Origin: an uncultured Eubacteriales bacterium
Lineage (GTDB): Bacteria > Bacillota > Clostridia > Peptostreptococcales > Anaerovoracaceae
Length of the DNA: 35,355 nucleotides
Direction: 5' to 3'
NCBI GenBank assembly: GCA_902786815.1
Contig: CADADV010000019.1
Span: 1-35,355 of the forward strand
The notes below the pieces were generated by a model. That model was given only the letters and a program-made list of their open reading frames with translations. It was not told where the DNA came from and did no database searches. Shown here in pieces: positions 23,507 through 31,614 of the stretch. Position 1 is the stretch's first letter. Each line of letters starts with the position of its first letter. A program made the translations under genes and the position numbers.

Positions 23507-25199
23507 AATACTGGATGAAATACTGAATAAACGCGGTATCATGTCCACTGAGGCAAGGAAGGAGTTTCTCGCCGAGAGGCCTGCCCGCACATACGATCCA
23601 TTCCTGCTGGACGGCATGAAGGCAGGAGTGGATTTGCTCATATCCACGGCGAGAAGCGGCGGATGCATCTGCATTTACGGCGATTATGACGCTGACGGCG
23701 TCACCGCATCGACGATCATGGCGCGGGGCGTATCCGAACTTACTGACAACTGGTTCTTTTATATTCCGTCGAGGTTTGAAGAGGGCTATGGACTGAACGT
23801 CTCCGCTATCGATAAAATCGTCGAGAAAGGAGCGGATCTGATCATTACCGTCGACTGCGGATGTGTCTCCGTAAACGAAGTAGCGTATGCAAAGTCAAAA
23901 GGACTCAAGGTCGTTGTGACTGATCACCACAATATCGAAGATACCATCGCTGAGGGCATCGTCATCGACCCCAAGAAACCGGTGAAATTCATGTCCGAAG
24001 AGGGCAAGGAACCATACCCCTGCCAGGATCTGGCCGGCTGCGGCGTTGCCTATAAGTTTATCCAGGCACTGCAGAGGAGTCTGGATCTTCCGAGAAATAT
24101 GCTGACTGAGGCGCTTGATATGGTGGCCGTGGGAACAATAGGTGATATCGTTCCGCTGCGTGATGAAAACAGGACGCTGGTGAAATACGGCATCATCCAG
24201 GCTAACAGCAGGCACAGGCCCTCACTTGACCATCTGGCCAAAGCAATTTCCGTCGACGAGATCACATCCTCGACAATCGCATTTGGAATCGTGCCCCATA
24301 TCAACGCCACAGGAAGAATGGCGTCTGCAATGCGTGCGGTGGAACTCTTCAACAGTGAGGATGAAAACGTCATCGATGAGAAAGTGCAGGAACTGGTCCG
24401 CTGCAACAGGGAGCGGAAACAAATCCAGGAAGCAGCCTTTCGGAAATGCAAAGATATGATCCAAGGCGATGAAAGTTTTATCGTTCTTTGTGTTGATGAT
24501 ATGCATGAGGGAATCGCAGGTATTGTCGCAGGAAAAATCAAGGATGAATACCAGCGTCCGGTCATCATAGTCACACCATCCGGGGAAAAGGGCCGTGCAG
24601 ACGAGAATGCAGTGCTCCTGAAGGGCACAGGCAGGAGCATCGAAGGCGTGGACATCTATGAGATGCTGAACAGGCACAGTGAACTGTTCCTGCGGTTCGG
24701 CGGGCACAGCAAGGCTTGCGGCTTTCTGATGGAAGCCGCCGGACTCGAGTTGCTTGAACAGTATTTGAACAGCGACGTGAATGAACTGCTGGCAGAAGAT
24801 CCAATGCTGTTCGAGAAAAAGCTGGATGTCGACGCTGTGATCACACCTGCAGATGTTACAGTGGATCTGGCGAAAGCGCTGGATGTACTGGCGCCGTTTG
24901 GCGAGGGAAACCCGGAGCCGCTGCTCCGCATGCGGAATGTCCGCATTCGGAGTGTCTCCTATATGGGATCAGATTTGACCCATGCCAGGTTCAGTGCCTG
25001 CGCGCCGGCAAACGAAACCAGCGGACCATCAGGCAGATATACATATGCGGAATGTGTCCTGTTCCGCAAAGCGAAGGATATGAAGCCTTTGCTTGAGGGA
25101 CCGGATCCCGTGGAAATCACCGGCAGTATCAATTTGCAGACCTGGAAGGGGCAGGAAAGGGTACAGTTTATCGTAGAGGATATCAAGAGAGAAAAATGA
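23490..25199 (+). CDS. recJ: Single-stranded-DNA exonuclease RecJ
   Basis: The 569-residue protein is a DHH-family 5'-3' exonuclease. It has the DHH-domain motifs DYDADG (65-70), DCGC (122-125) and DHH (145-147), and the DHHA1 motif GGHSKACGF later on, followed by an OB-like C-terminal region. RecJ trims single-stranded DNA in recombination and repair. Length is near the bacterial norm. The start at 23490 is forced by the frame, but it lies in the second copy of a 16-base duplication and has only a weak GAAGA ribosome site, so coupling to the short upstream frame is possible. Confidence 0.93.
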   Translation: MKKIDRILDEILNKRGIMSTEARKEFLAERPARTYDPFLLDGMKAGVDLLISTARSGGCICIYGDYDADGVTASTIMARGVSELTDNWFFYIPSRFEEGYGLNVSAIDKIVEKGADLIITVDCGCVSVNEVAYAKSKGLKVVVTDHHNIEDTIAEGIVIDPKKPVKFMSEEGKEPYPCQDLAGCGVAYKFIQALQRSLDLPRNMLTEALDMVAVGTIGDIVPLRDENRTLVKYGIIQANSRHRPSLDHLAKAISVDEITSSTIAFGIVPHINATGRMASAMRAVELFNSEDENVIDEKVQELVRCNRERKQIQEAAFRKCKDMIQGDESFIVLCVDDMHEGIAGIVAGKIKDEYQRPVIIVTPSGEKGRADENAVLLKGTGRSIEGVDIYEMLNRHSELFLRFGGHSKACGFLMEAAGLELLEQYLNSDVNELLAEDPMLFEKKLDVDAVITPADVTVDLAKALDVLAPFGEGNPEPLLRMRNVRIRSVSYMGSDLTHARFSACAPANETSGPSGRYTYAECVLFRKAKDMKPLLEGPDPVEITGSINLQTWKGQERVQFIVEDIKREK

Positions 25200-25206
25200 G
25201 GAAAGT

Positions 25207-26334
25207 ATGCAGCTGAAAAAGAGAACTTTATTACTGATAATGATCGGCATGTTTTTCGCCGGTGCGGTTATTATGGGCGCGGTGTGCGCAGGGATCATGC
25301 ACTCCCCGGGCACCTCGTTCAAAAGCGACGACAAGATGGCGGAGATCAAGAGTTACATAGATGCCTATTACCTGAATGATTACAAGGAACAGGATCTGAT
25401 CGATGGTGCCTATGAAGGATATGTTGCCGGACTCGGAGATCCGTATTCGTCCTATATGACAAAAGAAGCTTACGATTCCTGGATGGCATCTGCAACAGGC
25501 AACTATTCAGGTGTCGGCATCACGTTCTCAGAGAACGAGGACGGTGCGTTTGAGGTTCTGGAAGTGAATCCCGGCTCGCCTGCGGATAAAGCAGGCGTCG
25601 TTCCGCAGGATCTGATTCTTTCCGTTGACGGTAAGACCTACACGGATTCTGAGGTCATGGCATCGGCGATCAGGGGCAAAAAAGGAACCGAAGTCACACT
25701 CATGATCTACCATGACGGCAAAGAGAAAGAAATCAAGCTGATCCGCGATAAAATCATTCTTAAAAGTGTGACATGGGAAATGCTCGATGATGAAACAGGA
25801 TATATCAAAATCAGTTCATTCCTGGAGAATACAGGAGAGGATTTCGACAAAGCGCTCAAGGCTGTTGAAGCAAAGAATGCAAAAGGGCTGATTCTGGATC
25901 TCAGAAACAACGGCGGCGGACTTGTCGACCAGTGCGTGGAAGTGGCTGATGAATTCCTGGACGAGGGCGTCGTCTGCTATGTTGAAGACAAGAACGGGAA
26001 GACTGAGACCTATGACGCTGCAGACGGCAAAACCAATATCCCGACGGTCGTTCTGATCAATGAATCCTCGGCGTCTGCCTCAGAGATCCTGGCCGGAGCA
26101 TTGAAGGACAACGGGTTTGATATCGTCGGAACAAAATCCTTCGGCAAGGGAGTCATCCAGACCACGCTGACGATGAACGACGGATCTGCGCTGAAACTGA
26201 CGATCATGCAATACCTGTCGCCGGATAAGCATGTCATCCACGAGAAGGGAATCAAACCTACGGTCAAGGTGAAAGACAAGGAAGATACCGAAGAGGATGA
26301 ACAGCTTGAAAAGGCGGAAGATCTTCTGAAGTGA
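25207..26334 (+). CDS. S41 family C-terminal processing protease, CtpA-like
   Basis: The 375-residue protein has an N-terminal membrane anchor (about 8-30), a PDZ domain (about 100-180) and the S41 catalytic domain. The catalytic Ser288 (NESSASASEI) and Lys314 (SFGKGVIQ) are present, along with DLRNNGGG (231-238). Such proteases cut extracytoplasmic proteins from the C-terminal side and in several bacteria control cell-wall hydrolases, which fits its position after ftsEX and the M23 gene (inference). GAGGAAA lies upstream of the ATG, 8 bases after the recJ stop. No clear terminator follows. Confidence 0.93.
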   Translation: MQLKKRTLLLIMIGMFFAGAVIMGAVCAGIMHSPGTSFKSDDKMAEIKSYIDAYYLNDYKEQDLIDGAYEGYVAGLGDPYSSYMTKEAYDSWMASATGNYSGVGITFSENEDGAFEVLEVNPGSPADKAGVVPQDLILSVDGKTYTDSEVMASAIRGKKGTEVTLMIYHDGKEKEIKLIRDKIILKSVTWEMLDDETGYIKISSFLENTGEDFDKALKAVEAKNAKGLILDLRNNGGGLVDQCVEVADEFLDEGVVCYVEDKNGKTETYDAADGKTNIPTVVLINESSASASEILAGALKDNGFDIVGTKSFGKGVIQTTLTMNDGSALKLTIMQYLSPDKHVIHEKGIKPTVKVKDKEDTEEDEQLEKAEDLLK

Positions 26335-26382
26335 TAAATTGTTCTTAAATTGTGCAAAAGCCCTCCATGACTTTACCGCATA

Positions 26383-26411
26383 TTGACTTTACAGTGCGAA
26401 AGTGTTATAGT
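26383..26411 (+). promoter_or_regulatory. Promoter of the yerC-like gene
   Basis: TTGACT (26383-26388) and TATAGT (26406-26411) are 17 bases apart, 30 bases before the start codon. Confidence 0.7.
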
Positions 26412-26440
26412 GCAATCAAGGTAAGCAAGGAGGTGACATT

Positions 26441-26740
26441 ATGGCATATGAATCAAAATTCAAGAGAGATGACATAGACGAACTGTTCAAGGCTGTGTTG
26501 CTTTTGGAAGATGAGGAAGACTGCTACAGATTTTTTGAGGATATCTGCACGATCAATGAAATCCATGCCATTGCGCAGAGGCTGCAGGTAGCAAAGCTGC
26601 TGTCTGAGAATAAGACTTACAATGAAATCGAAGGTGTAACGAAAGCTTCAACGGCTACCATCAGCAGGATCAATAAGTGTCTTGTCTATGGAGCCGATGG
26701 TTATAAGAGAATCCTTGCGAGGATGAAAGAACAGGAGTAA
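26441..26740 (+). CDS. YerC/YecD family TrpR-related regulator
   Basis: The 99-residue protein matches the YerC/YecD branch of the TrpR superfamily. It has an N-terminal helical part (FKAVLLLEDEEDCYRFFEDI) and a helix-turn-helix, AQRLQVAKLLSENKTYNEIE then TKASTATISRINKCL, as recognition region. Unlike TrpR of enteric bacteria there is no tryptophan operon nearby and the ligand is unknown. AAGGAGGT lies upstream of the ATG. The gene stands between its own promoter and terminator, so it is monocistronic. Confidence 0.9.
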   Translation: MAYESKFKRDDIDELFKAVLLLEDEEDCYRFFEDICTINEIHAIAQRLQVAKLLSENKTYNEIEGVTKASTATISRINKCLVYGADGYKRILARMKEQE

Positions 26741-26769
26741 CTGCATAACAGGGTAGTTATTTGTGATGG

Positions 26770-26799
26770 GGCGTGTCATTTATTCTGTCACGCCTTTTT
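26770..26799 (+). terminator. Terminator of the yerC-like gene
   Basis: GGCGTG pairs with CACGCC (26770-26775 with 26789-26794), followed by TTTTT. Confidence 0.8.
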
Positions 26800-26812
26800 C
26801 TGTTTTGTTATA

Positions 26813-26821
26813 TGTTATAAT
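26813..26821 (+). promoter_or_regulatory. Extended -10 promoter of the sfp-deoB operon, nearly leaderless
   Basis: TGT plus TATAAT (26816-26821) lies only nine bases before the ATG at 26831. A normal start point would give a leader of about three bases and no ribosome binding site. Confidence 0.6.
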
Positions 26822-26830
26822 CGAGATACC

Positions 26831-27379
26831 ATGAAGCTGTACGTGATATTCGACTACAAAGATAAATATCCTGCCTTGTCCGGACGCGCACTGACGGATG
26901 CGCTGATCAGGGAGTGCCTCGGCAGAGAGGACCTCGTCATCAAAAGGAACGATAAGGGTAAGCCGTTTATTGCAGGTCCGGATTCCGCCGACTGCTGCAT
27001 TTCCGTATCACACAGCGAAGGAACTTTTGCTTTGCTTGTTTCAGACCGAAATGTAGGCTTGGATATCCAATACCACAGGGATGTGAAAGCCGACAGGATC
27101 GCCGCAAGATGCTTCCCGGAAGAGGAGGCGGCTTATGTGGCAGATGACCCTGAAGGAAGCAGGTTTTTCACTCTCTGGACACGCAAGGAAGCGTACAGTA
27201 AATACACAGGGTTGGGCATGGAACAGATCATGAAGAAGGAACCTGTACCGGATAACTGCGAGGTCCGGTTCACCGATCTGCGGCTGGAGGACGGATGCTA
27301 CTGTTCGATCTGTTCGGAGCATGCAGAAGAAAAAGGAGGTCAGAAGCCAGATGAAATTCAGATTTCTTATCGAAAATAA
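26831..27379 (+). CDS. 4'-phosphopantetheinyl transferase, Sfp-type
   Basis: The 182-residue protein moves phosphopantetheine from CoA to a Ser on carrier proteins. The family motifs VGLDIQ (75-80, metal-binding Asp78) and FTLWTRKEAYSKYTGLGM (113-130, with Glu120) are intact. It is shorter than B. subtilis Sfp at about 224 residues but in range for stand-alone clostridial forms. It probably heads an eight-gene operon and may be translated from an almost leaderless mRNA. A likely client is the ACP at 2892-3137, as no other carrier protein is in the window. The following gene overlaps its end by 29 bases. Confidence 0.9.
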   Translation: MKLYVIFDYKDKYPALSGRALTDALIRECLGREDLVIKRNDKGKPFIAGPDSADCCISVSHSEGTFALLVSDRNVGLDIQYHRDVKADRIAARCFPEEEAAYVADDPEGSRFFTLWTRKEAYSKYTGLGMEQIMKKEPVPDNCEVRFTDLRLEDGCYCSICSEHAEEKGGQKPDEIQISYRK

Positions 27380-28193
27380 AACCGAAAAAAAGGGTATTCT
27401 TGCTGAACACGGACTTTCGATATACATTGAAGCGCGCGGAAAGAAAATCCTCTTTGACGCAGGCGAAACCAATCTTTTCGCTGCGAATGCCGCCAAGATG
27501 AAGGTGGATCTGAGCGATGTGGATTTCGCTGTCGTGAGCCATGGGCATTCCGATCATACAGGCGGATTCCCCATGTTCCATCACATCAATCCGACTGCGC
27601 CGATCTACATCCACAGAAATGCGCTGCGAGTGTCCTACGGCACAGAGGGAGGACCTCTGGGAAGCGGGGGCGTTCTGGACAAGGAATCATGCGGGATCGC
27701 CTGGAGCGACAAAGAACTGAAGGAACTGGCAGATCAGCTGCTGTTCACGGACGGCCCGGTTACGATCACAGAGGACATCAAGATCACCGGCACGGTTCCC
27801 GTACCGGAAGACTTCAAACCGACAGAATACTTCTATCACTATGAAGGAGAGGATCTGGTCGTGGATGATATGTCCCACGAGCAGTGCCTGGTGATCCGCG
27901 AACCAGAGGGGCTGTATATCTTCTCCGGCTGCAGCCACAGGGGCGTGCTCAATGCGCTGCAGGCTGGCAAGAACATGTTTCCCGGCGAGAGAGTAGCCGT
28001 ACTGGTCGCAGGCATGCACCTCTATGCAGCGTCGAAGGAAGATCGGCAGAGAGTCATTGATGAGGTCGTCGCGGAGAACATGGATCAGATCATGCCGGTC
28101 CACTGCACCGGAATCGATGCGATCTGTGAGCTGAGAGCACGGCTCGGAGACAAGTGCACCGTTGTGACTGCCGGTGATGAATATCTGGTATAG
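27351..28193 (+). CDS. MBL-fold hydrolase, dihydropterin/RFAP-synthase-like family
   Basis: The 280-residue protein belongs to the MBL branch that includes the archaeal enzyme linking dihydropterin to ribofuranosyl-aminobenzene phosphate. Metal motifs are SHGHSDHTGG, FSGCSHRGVLNAL and GMHLY, with VHCTG near the end. The frame is open from 27321, but AAAGGAGGTC at 27330-27339 sits before the ATG at 27351, which also keeps the usual MKFRFLIENK start. It overlaps sfp by 29 bases. The bacterial function of this family is not established, and a methanopterin role is unlikely in this organism. Confidence 0.85.
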   Translation: MKFRFLIENKTEKKGILAEHGLSIYIEARGKKILFDAGETNLFAANAAKMKVDLSDVDFAVVSHGHSDHTGGFPMFHHINPTAPIYIHRNALRVSYGTEGGPLGSGGVLDKESCGIAWSDKELKELADQLLFTDGPVTITEDIKITGTVPVPEDFKPTEYFYHYEGEDLVVDDMSHEQCLVIREPEGLYIFSGCSHRGVLNALQAGKNMFPGERVAVLVAGMHLYAASKEDRQRVIDEVVAENMDQIMPVHCTGIDAICELRARLGDKCTVVTAGDEYLV

Positions 28194-28198
28194 GAACG

Positions 28199-28672
28199 AT
28201 GGACGCACTGGAGAGGGCAACTGCATACCTGAGTCGGAAACCGCATACAGAGCAGGAAGTGACGGACTATCTCCTGCGAAAGGAATACAGCCGGGAAGAG
28301 ACGGCTGCTGCTGTGGCGCGCCTGAAGGAGTATGGATACATCGATGATCTGGCTTATGCGAAGCTGTACTTCGAGTATGGATTCGAGAAAGCCAGAGGCA
28401 AGGACCGGATCGCGAGGGAGCTTGCAGGCAAAGGCGTTTCCCGGGATGTGATCGAACAAGCCTTCGAGCAGCTTGAGGATATTCCGGATGAAGAAGAAAC
28501 AGCCTTCCAACTGGCGCTGCAGATCGTCCGGGAGGCAGGCGCAGATCCCGAAGAAATGACGTATGAGGAAAAACAAAAGCTGCAGGCCCGGATCGTCAGA
28601 AGACTGGCTTCACGGGGCTTCAGCGGCGGCGTCTGTTACAGGGCGGCGCGGGAATCAGTGAAAAAAGTGTAA
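28199..28672 (+). CDS. recX: Regulatory protein RecX
   Basis: The 157-residue protein is made of three-helix RecX repeats: ALERATAYLSRKPHTEQEV, LKEYGYIDDLAYAKLYFE, and KDRIARELAGKGVSRDVIEQA. RecX binds inside the RecA filament and modulates RecA activity. recA itself is not in the window. AGGAACG lies directly upstream of the ATG, 5 bases after the MBL stop. The tail ends seven bases before the next gene, consistent with one transcript. Confidence 0.9.
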   Translation: MDALERATAYLSRKPHTEQEVTDYLLRKEYSREETAAAVARLKEYGYIDDLAYAKLYFEYGFEKARGKDRIARELAGKGVSRDVIEQAFEQLEDIPDEEETAFQLALQIVREAGADPEEMTYEEKQKLQARIVRRLASRGFSGGVCYRAARESVKKV

Positions 28673-28679
28673 TAACAGT

Positions 28680-29390
28680 ATGAAACAGCAATATGAGAGG
28701 ACAAGCAGGATCATCGGCGAAGAGGGCGTGGACAGGCTGCATGATTGCAGCGTTCTGGTGTTCGGCACAGGCGGCGTAGGAAGCTACGTCTGTGAAGGAC
28801 TGGCAAGAGCCGGAATCGGTTCGCTGACCATCGTGGATAAAGACGTGGTTGATGAAACCAATATCAACCGACAGATCATCGCGCTGCACTCGACCATCGG
28901 CCAGCCAAAGGCCAAGCTGATGGCTGACAGGATACAAGACATCGATCCTGACTGTCAGGTCACCGCCAGAGAGATGTTTTTCCTGCCGGGAGGTCAGCCG
29001 GACGATCTGGATTTTGCATCTTATGATTATGTCGTGGATGCTGTCGATACCGTGACGGCGAAGATCTATATCATTGAACGTGCCCGGCTGGCCTGCGTTC
29101 CCGTGATTTCCGCGATGGGGACAGGAAACAAACTGGACGGCAGCGCTTTTAAGATCACGACCATCGAAAAGACGAAAGTCTGCCCTCTGGCGAAGGTCAT
29201 GAGGAGAGAACTGAAGAAACGGGGCATCACAGGCGTTAAGGTGCTGTATTCTGAAGAGGAGCCAAAGTCTGTAGGCGGGAGTATCAGCTTTGTACCGTCG
29301 GTGGCGGGGCTGCTCATTGCAGGCGAAGTCGTGCGTGATTTACTCAGTACAGACGGTACGGTCAGTACAGGAGATACAGAAGGGAGATAA
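28680..29390 (+). CDS. tcdA: tRNA threonylcarbamoyladenosine dehydratase (ThiF/E1-like)
   Basis: The 236-residue protein has the E1-like nucleotide-binding motif GTGGVGSYV, the NRQ motif, DAVDTVTAK and MGTGNKLDGS, and a KVCPLAKVMRREL segment, all typical of TcdA. TcdA makes the cyclic form of the t6A base next to tRNA anticodons, using ATP. No strong ribosome site precedes the ATG, so translation is probably coupled to recX. Other ThiF-family roles such as sulfur carrier activation are less likely because no ThiS/MoaD partner is nearby. Confidence 0.9.
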   Translation: MKQQYERTSRIIGEEGVDRLHDCSVLVFGTGGVGSYVCEGLARAGIGSLTIVDKDVVDETNINRQIIALHSTIGQPKAKLMADRIQDIDPDCQVTAREMFFLPGGQPDDLDFASYDYVVDAVDTVTAKIYIIERARLACVPVISAMGTGNKLDGSAFKITTIEKTKVCPLAKVMRRELKKRGITGVKVLYSEEEPKSVGGSISFVPSVAGLLIAGEVVRDLLSTDGTVSTGDTEGR

Positions 29391-29392
29391 TA

Positions 29393-29899
29393 ATGGATTA
29401 CCGTACAGAGCTCATTAACATGATCAATAAGTTCAACATCGAATCAGTAGAGGAATTCAAAGAAGCAGAAATGCGTATCGTCAGAGATTCGAGATTTTCC
29501 AGTATCCGTAAGAAAAAGGACTACGACGGTCATGTGCGCATGTTGAGAACTGTCAAAAACAAGGCTCTGAAGCTCGATCCGAAGAATGTAACGATCCCGG
29601 AAACCGATCCGAATACGATAGAACTCAAGAAAGCATTTGAGCGGTGTCTGGTCGTGTTCAGCGGTGTCTGTGACAGCTACGTGCAGATGCAGCTGGCGCT
29701 GAAGGGAAAATCTGAAGGTGAAAAACTGAGCTACGGCCAGTATAAGGAAATCAACAACAAGGTCAAACATATGCGGTCCAGACTCAATGAGACGATGCAG
29801 GATCTGGATATCATGTATTCTGATTATGCCGAGTATTCCTCCATGGATGACAGTGAGGATCTGTCAGGCATCGCTTACAAGACATACGATCAGTTATAA
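29393..29899 (+). CDS. Unrecognised helical protein between tcdA and rmuC
   Basis: I do not recognise this 168-residue protein. It is soluble, with no signal peptide or membrane segment, mostly charged and probably helical, with a basic segment RKKKDYDGHVRMLRTVKNKA (about 40-59) and an acidic C-terminus (DDSEDLSG). Two Cys residues (about 84 and 92) do not form a metal motif. AAGGGAG lies upstream of the ATG, which starts 2 bases after the tcdA stop, so it is firmly in the operon. The neighbours (recX, rmuC) suggest a nucleic-acid context, but this is only association. Confidence 0.75.
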   Translation: MDYRTELINMINKFNIESVEEFKEAEMRIVRDSRFSSIRKKKDYDGHVRMLRTVKNKALKLDPKNVTIPETDPNTIELKKAFERCLVVFSGVCDSYVQMQLALKGKSEGEKLSYGQYKEINNKVKHMRSRLNETMQDLDIMYSDYAEYSSMDDSEDLSGIAYKTYDQL

Positions 29900-29920
29900 A
29901 AAGGAGAGAAGGGGAGAGAG

Positions 29921-30850
29921 ATGAATGCAGTACTGATAGCGGTCATTCTGTCATCGGTCGTCATCATTGCCGTACTGGTTGTAATGATACTGCTGATGCG
30001 CAGTACGATCAGAAATATGGGTGATCGGGTGAGCGAAGGACAGAGAGCGTCCGGCGCTGTCATCAACCAGCAGCTTTCCGACGCCATGGCACAGATCAAC
30101 CGCAGCATGGGAGAAATGAGGAACCTTTCATCGGGCATGGATGACCTCAGACGGATCATGACCAATGTGAAGACGAGAGGCATCGTCGGCGAGGTGCAGC
30201 TGGGCGCAATTCTGGAGGAGATCCTTTCGCCTCTCCAGTATGATGAAAATGTCGCTGTCAAAGGAGACAGCGCCCGCGTGGAATACGCGGTGAAGTTCCC
30301 GTCAGAAGACGGCAGATCCGTGTATCTTCCCATTGACTCCAAGTTCCCGGGGGACGCATATATGGAGCTCCTCGACGCCTACGATACCGGTGACAAAAGC
30401 ATGATCTACGCAGCAACAGACCATTTGAGGCGGGCTGTGATCAAGTCTGCGAAGGATATCAGAACCAAATACATCTATCCCCCGTATACCACTGAGTTCG
30501 CGATCATGTTTCTGCCGTTCGAAGGTCTCTACGCTGAAGTGCTGCGGCTCGATCTTGTTGAACTGCTGCAGAGAGAGTACAGGGTGACCATCGCAGGTCC
30601 GACGACCATGGCTGCGATCCTGAACAGTTTCCAGCTCGGGTTCCGCTCTCTGGCGCTGCAGCAAAGTTCCGGTGAGGTCTGGGAGACTCTCGAGAAAGTC
30701 AGGACGGAATTCGGCAAATTCAATGATGTTTTAGAGGATACGCAGCACAGACTGGATCAGGCGCAGCGGGATCTTGAGAATCTTGTGGGCGTCAGGACCA
30801 GAAGCATACAGAGAAGCCTGGACAAGGTTTCGGATTATATAGACGACTGA
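29921..30850 (+). CDS. rmuC: RmuC family DNA recombination protein
   Basis: The 309-residue protein has an N-terminal membrane helix (about 4-26), a short coiled coil and the RmuC nuclease-like domain, with TRGIVGEVQLGAILEEIL, SVYLPIDSKFPGDAY and FLPFEGLYAEVLR. In E. coli RmuC limits recombination at inverted repeats and short direct repeats, though its biochemical activity is poorly known. It is shorter than the enteric form, mainly in the coiled coil. Several GGAGAG motifs precede the ATG. Its stop is two bases from the next gene. Confidence 0.92.
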   Translation: MNAVLIAVILSSVVIIAVLVVMILLMRSTIRNMGDRVSEGQRASGAVINQQLSDAMAQINRSMGEMRNLSSGMDDLRRIMTNVKTRGIVGEVQLGAILEEILSPLQYDENVAVKGDSARVEYAVKFPSEDGRSVYLPIDSKFPGDAYMELLDAYDTGDKSMIYAATDHLRRAVIKSAKDIRTKYIYPPYTTEFAIMFLPFEGLYAEVLRLDLVELLQREYRVTIAGPTTMAAILNSFQLGFRSLALQQSSGEVWETLEKVRTEFGKFNDVLEDTQHRLDQAQRDLENLVGVRTRSIQRSLDKVSDYIDD

Positions 30851-30852
30851 AT

Positions 30853-31584
30853 ATGAGTGTATTTGCAATTGCGGATCTGCATCTTTCTTTTGCTCCGAAC
30901 AGCGATAAACCTATGGACATCTTCGGCAGCAGATGGAAGGACCATCCGGAACGGATCAAAGAGAACTGGTGCAGCAATGTAACTGAACAAGATACTGTCG
31001 TAGTGGCAGGCGATATTTCCTGGGCGCTGAAACTCGAGGATGCAGTGTATGACCTGGAGTGGCTCGACGCGCTCCCCGGTCATAAAGTCGTGCTCAAAGG
31101 CAATCACGATCTATGGTGGGCAGGGATCACCAAGCTGAACGCCATGTATGAGGACATGACATTCCTGCAGAACGACGCCTTTTTCGTGCCTGCTGATGGC
31201 GGCGGCGTCTGGATCTGCGGAAGCCGCGGATGGATCACGCCGGACGATGACGACTTCAAGGAAGCTGATGATAAGATCTACAAGCGTGAGATCCTGAGAC
31301 TCAGAGCATCGCTGGACTACGCGAAGAAGGCTGTGGTGCCGGCCGACTCTGAAGACAATTCTGTCGAGACGATCGGATTTCTTCACTATCCGCCGGTCGC
31401 AAAAGCAGGGAAATTTTCAGGGTTCATGCAGGCCTTTGAGGATTATGGAGTAAAAGAAGTGTACTACGGCCATATTCATGGCGAAGATGGATTCAGGAGT
31501 GCAGTGCAGGGAGAATACTACGGGACCAGATATCATCTGATCTCTGCGGATTACCTGAACTGCAGCTTGCTGAAGATCCGTTAG
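30853..31584 (+). CDS. Calcineurin-like metallophosphoesterase
   Basis: The 243-residue protein has a complete metallophosphoesterase metal set: DLHLS (8-12), GDISWA (54-59), GNHDLWW (about 83-89), LHYPP and GHIHG. This branch of cytosolic phosphoesterases has no defined substrate. The start codon lies two bases after rmuC, without a strong ribosome site, so translation is likely coupled. It is widely found in Firmicutes near DNA repair or nucleotide genes, and deoB follows here. Confidence 0.88.
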   Translation: MSVFAIADLHLSFAPNSDKPMDIFGSRWKDHPERIKENWCSNVTEQDTVVVAGDISWALKLEDAVYDLEWLDALPGHKVVLKGNHDLWWAGITKLNAMYEDMTFLQNDAFFVPADGGGVWICGSRGWITPDDDDFKEADDKIYKREILRLRASLDYAKKAVVPADSEDNSVETIGFLHYPPVAKAGKFSGFMQAFEDYGVKEVYYGHIHGEDGFRSAVQGEYYGTRYHLISADYLNCSLLKIR

Positions 31585-31614
31585 GAAAGTAAATGACGGG
31601 AAGGTGACTGGAAA

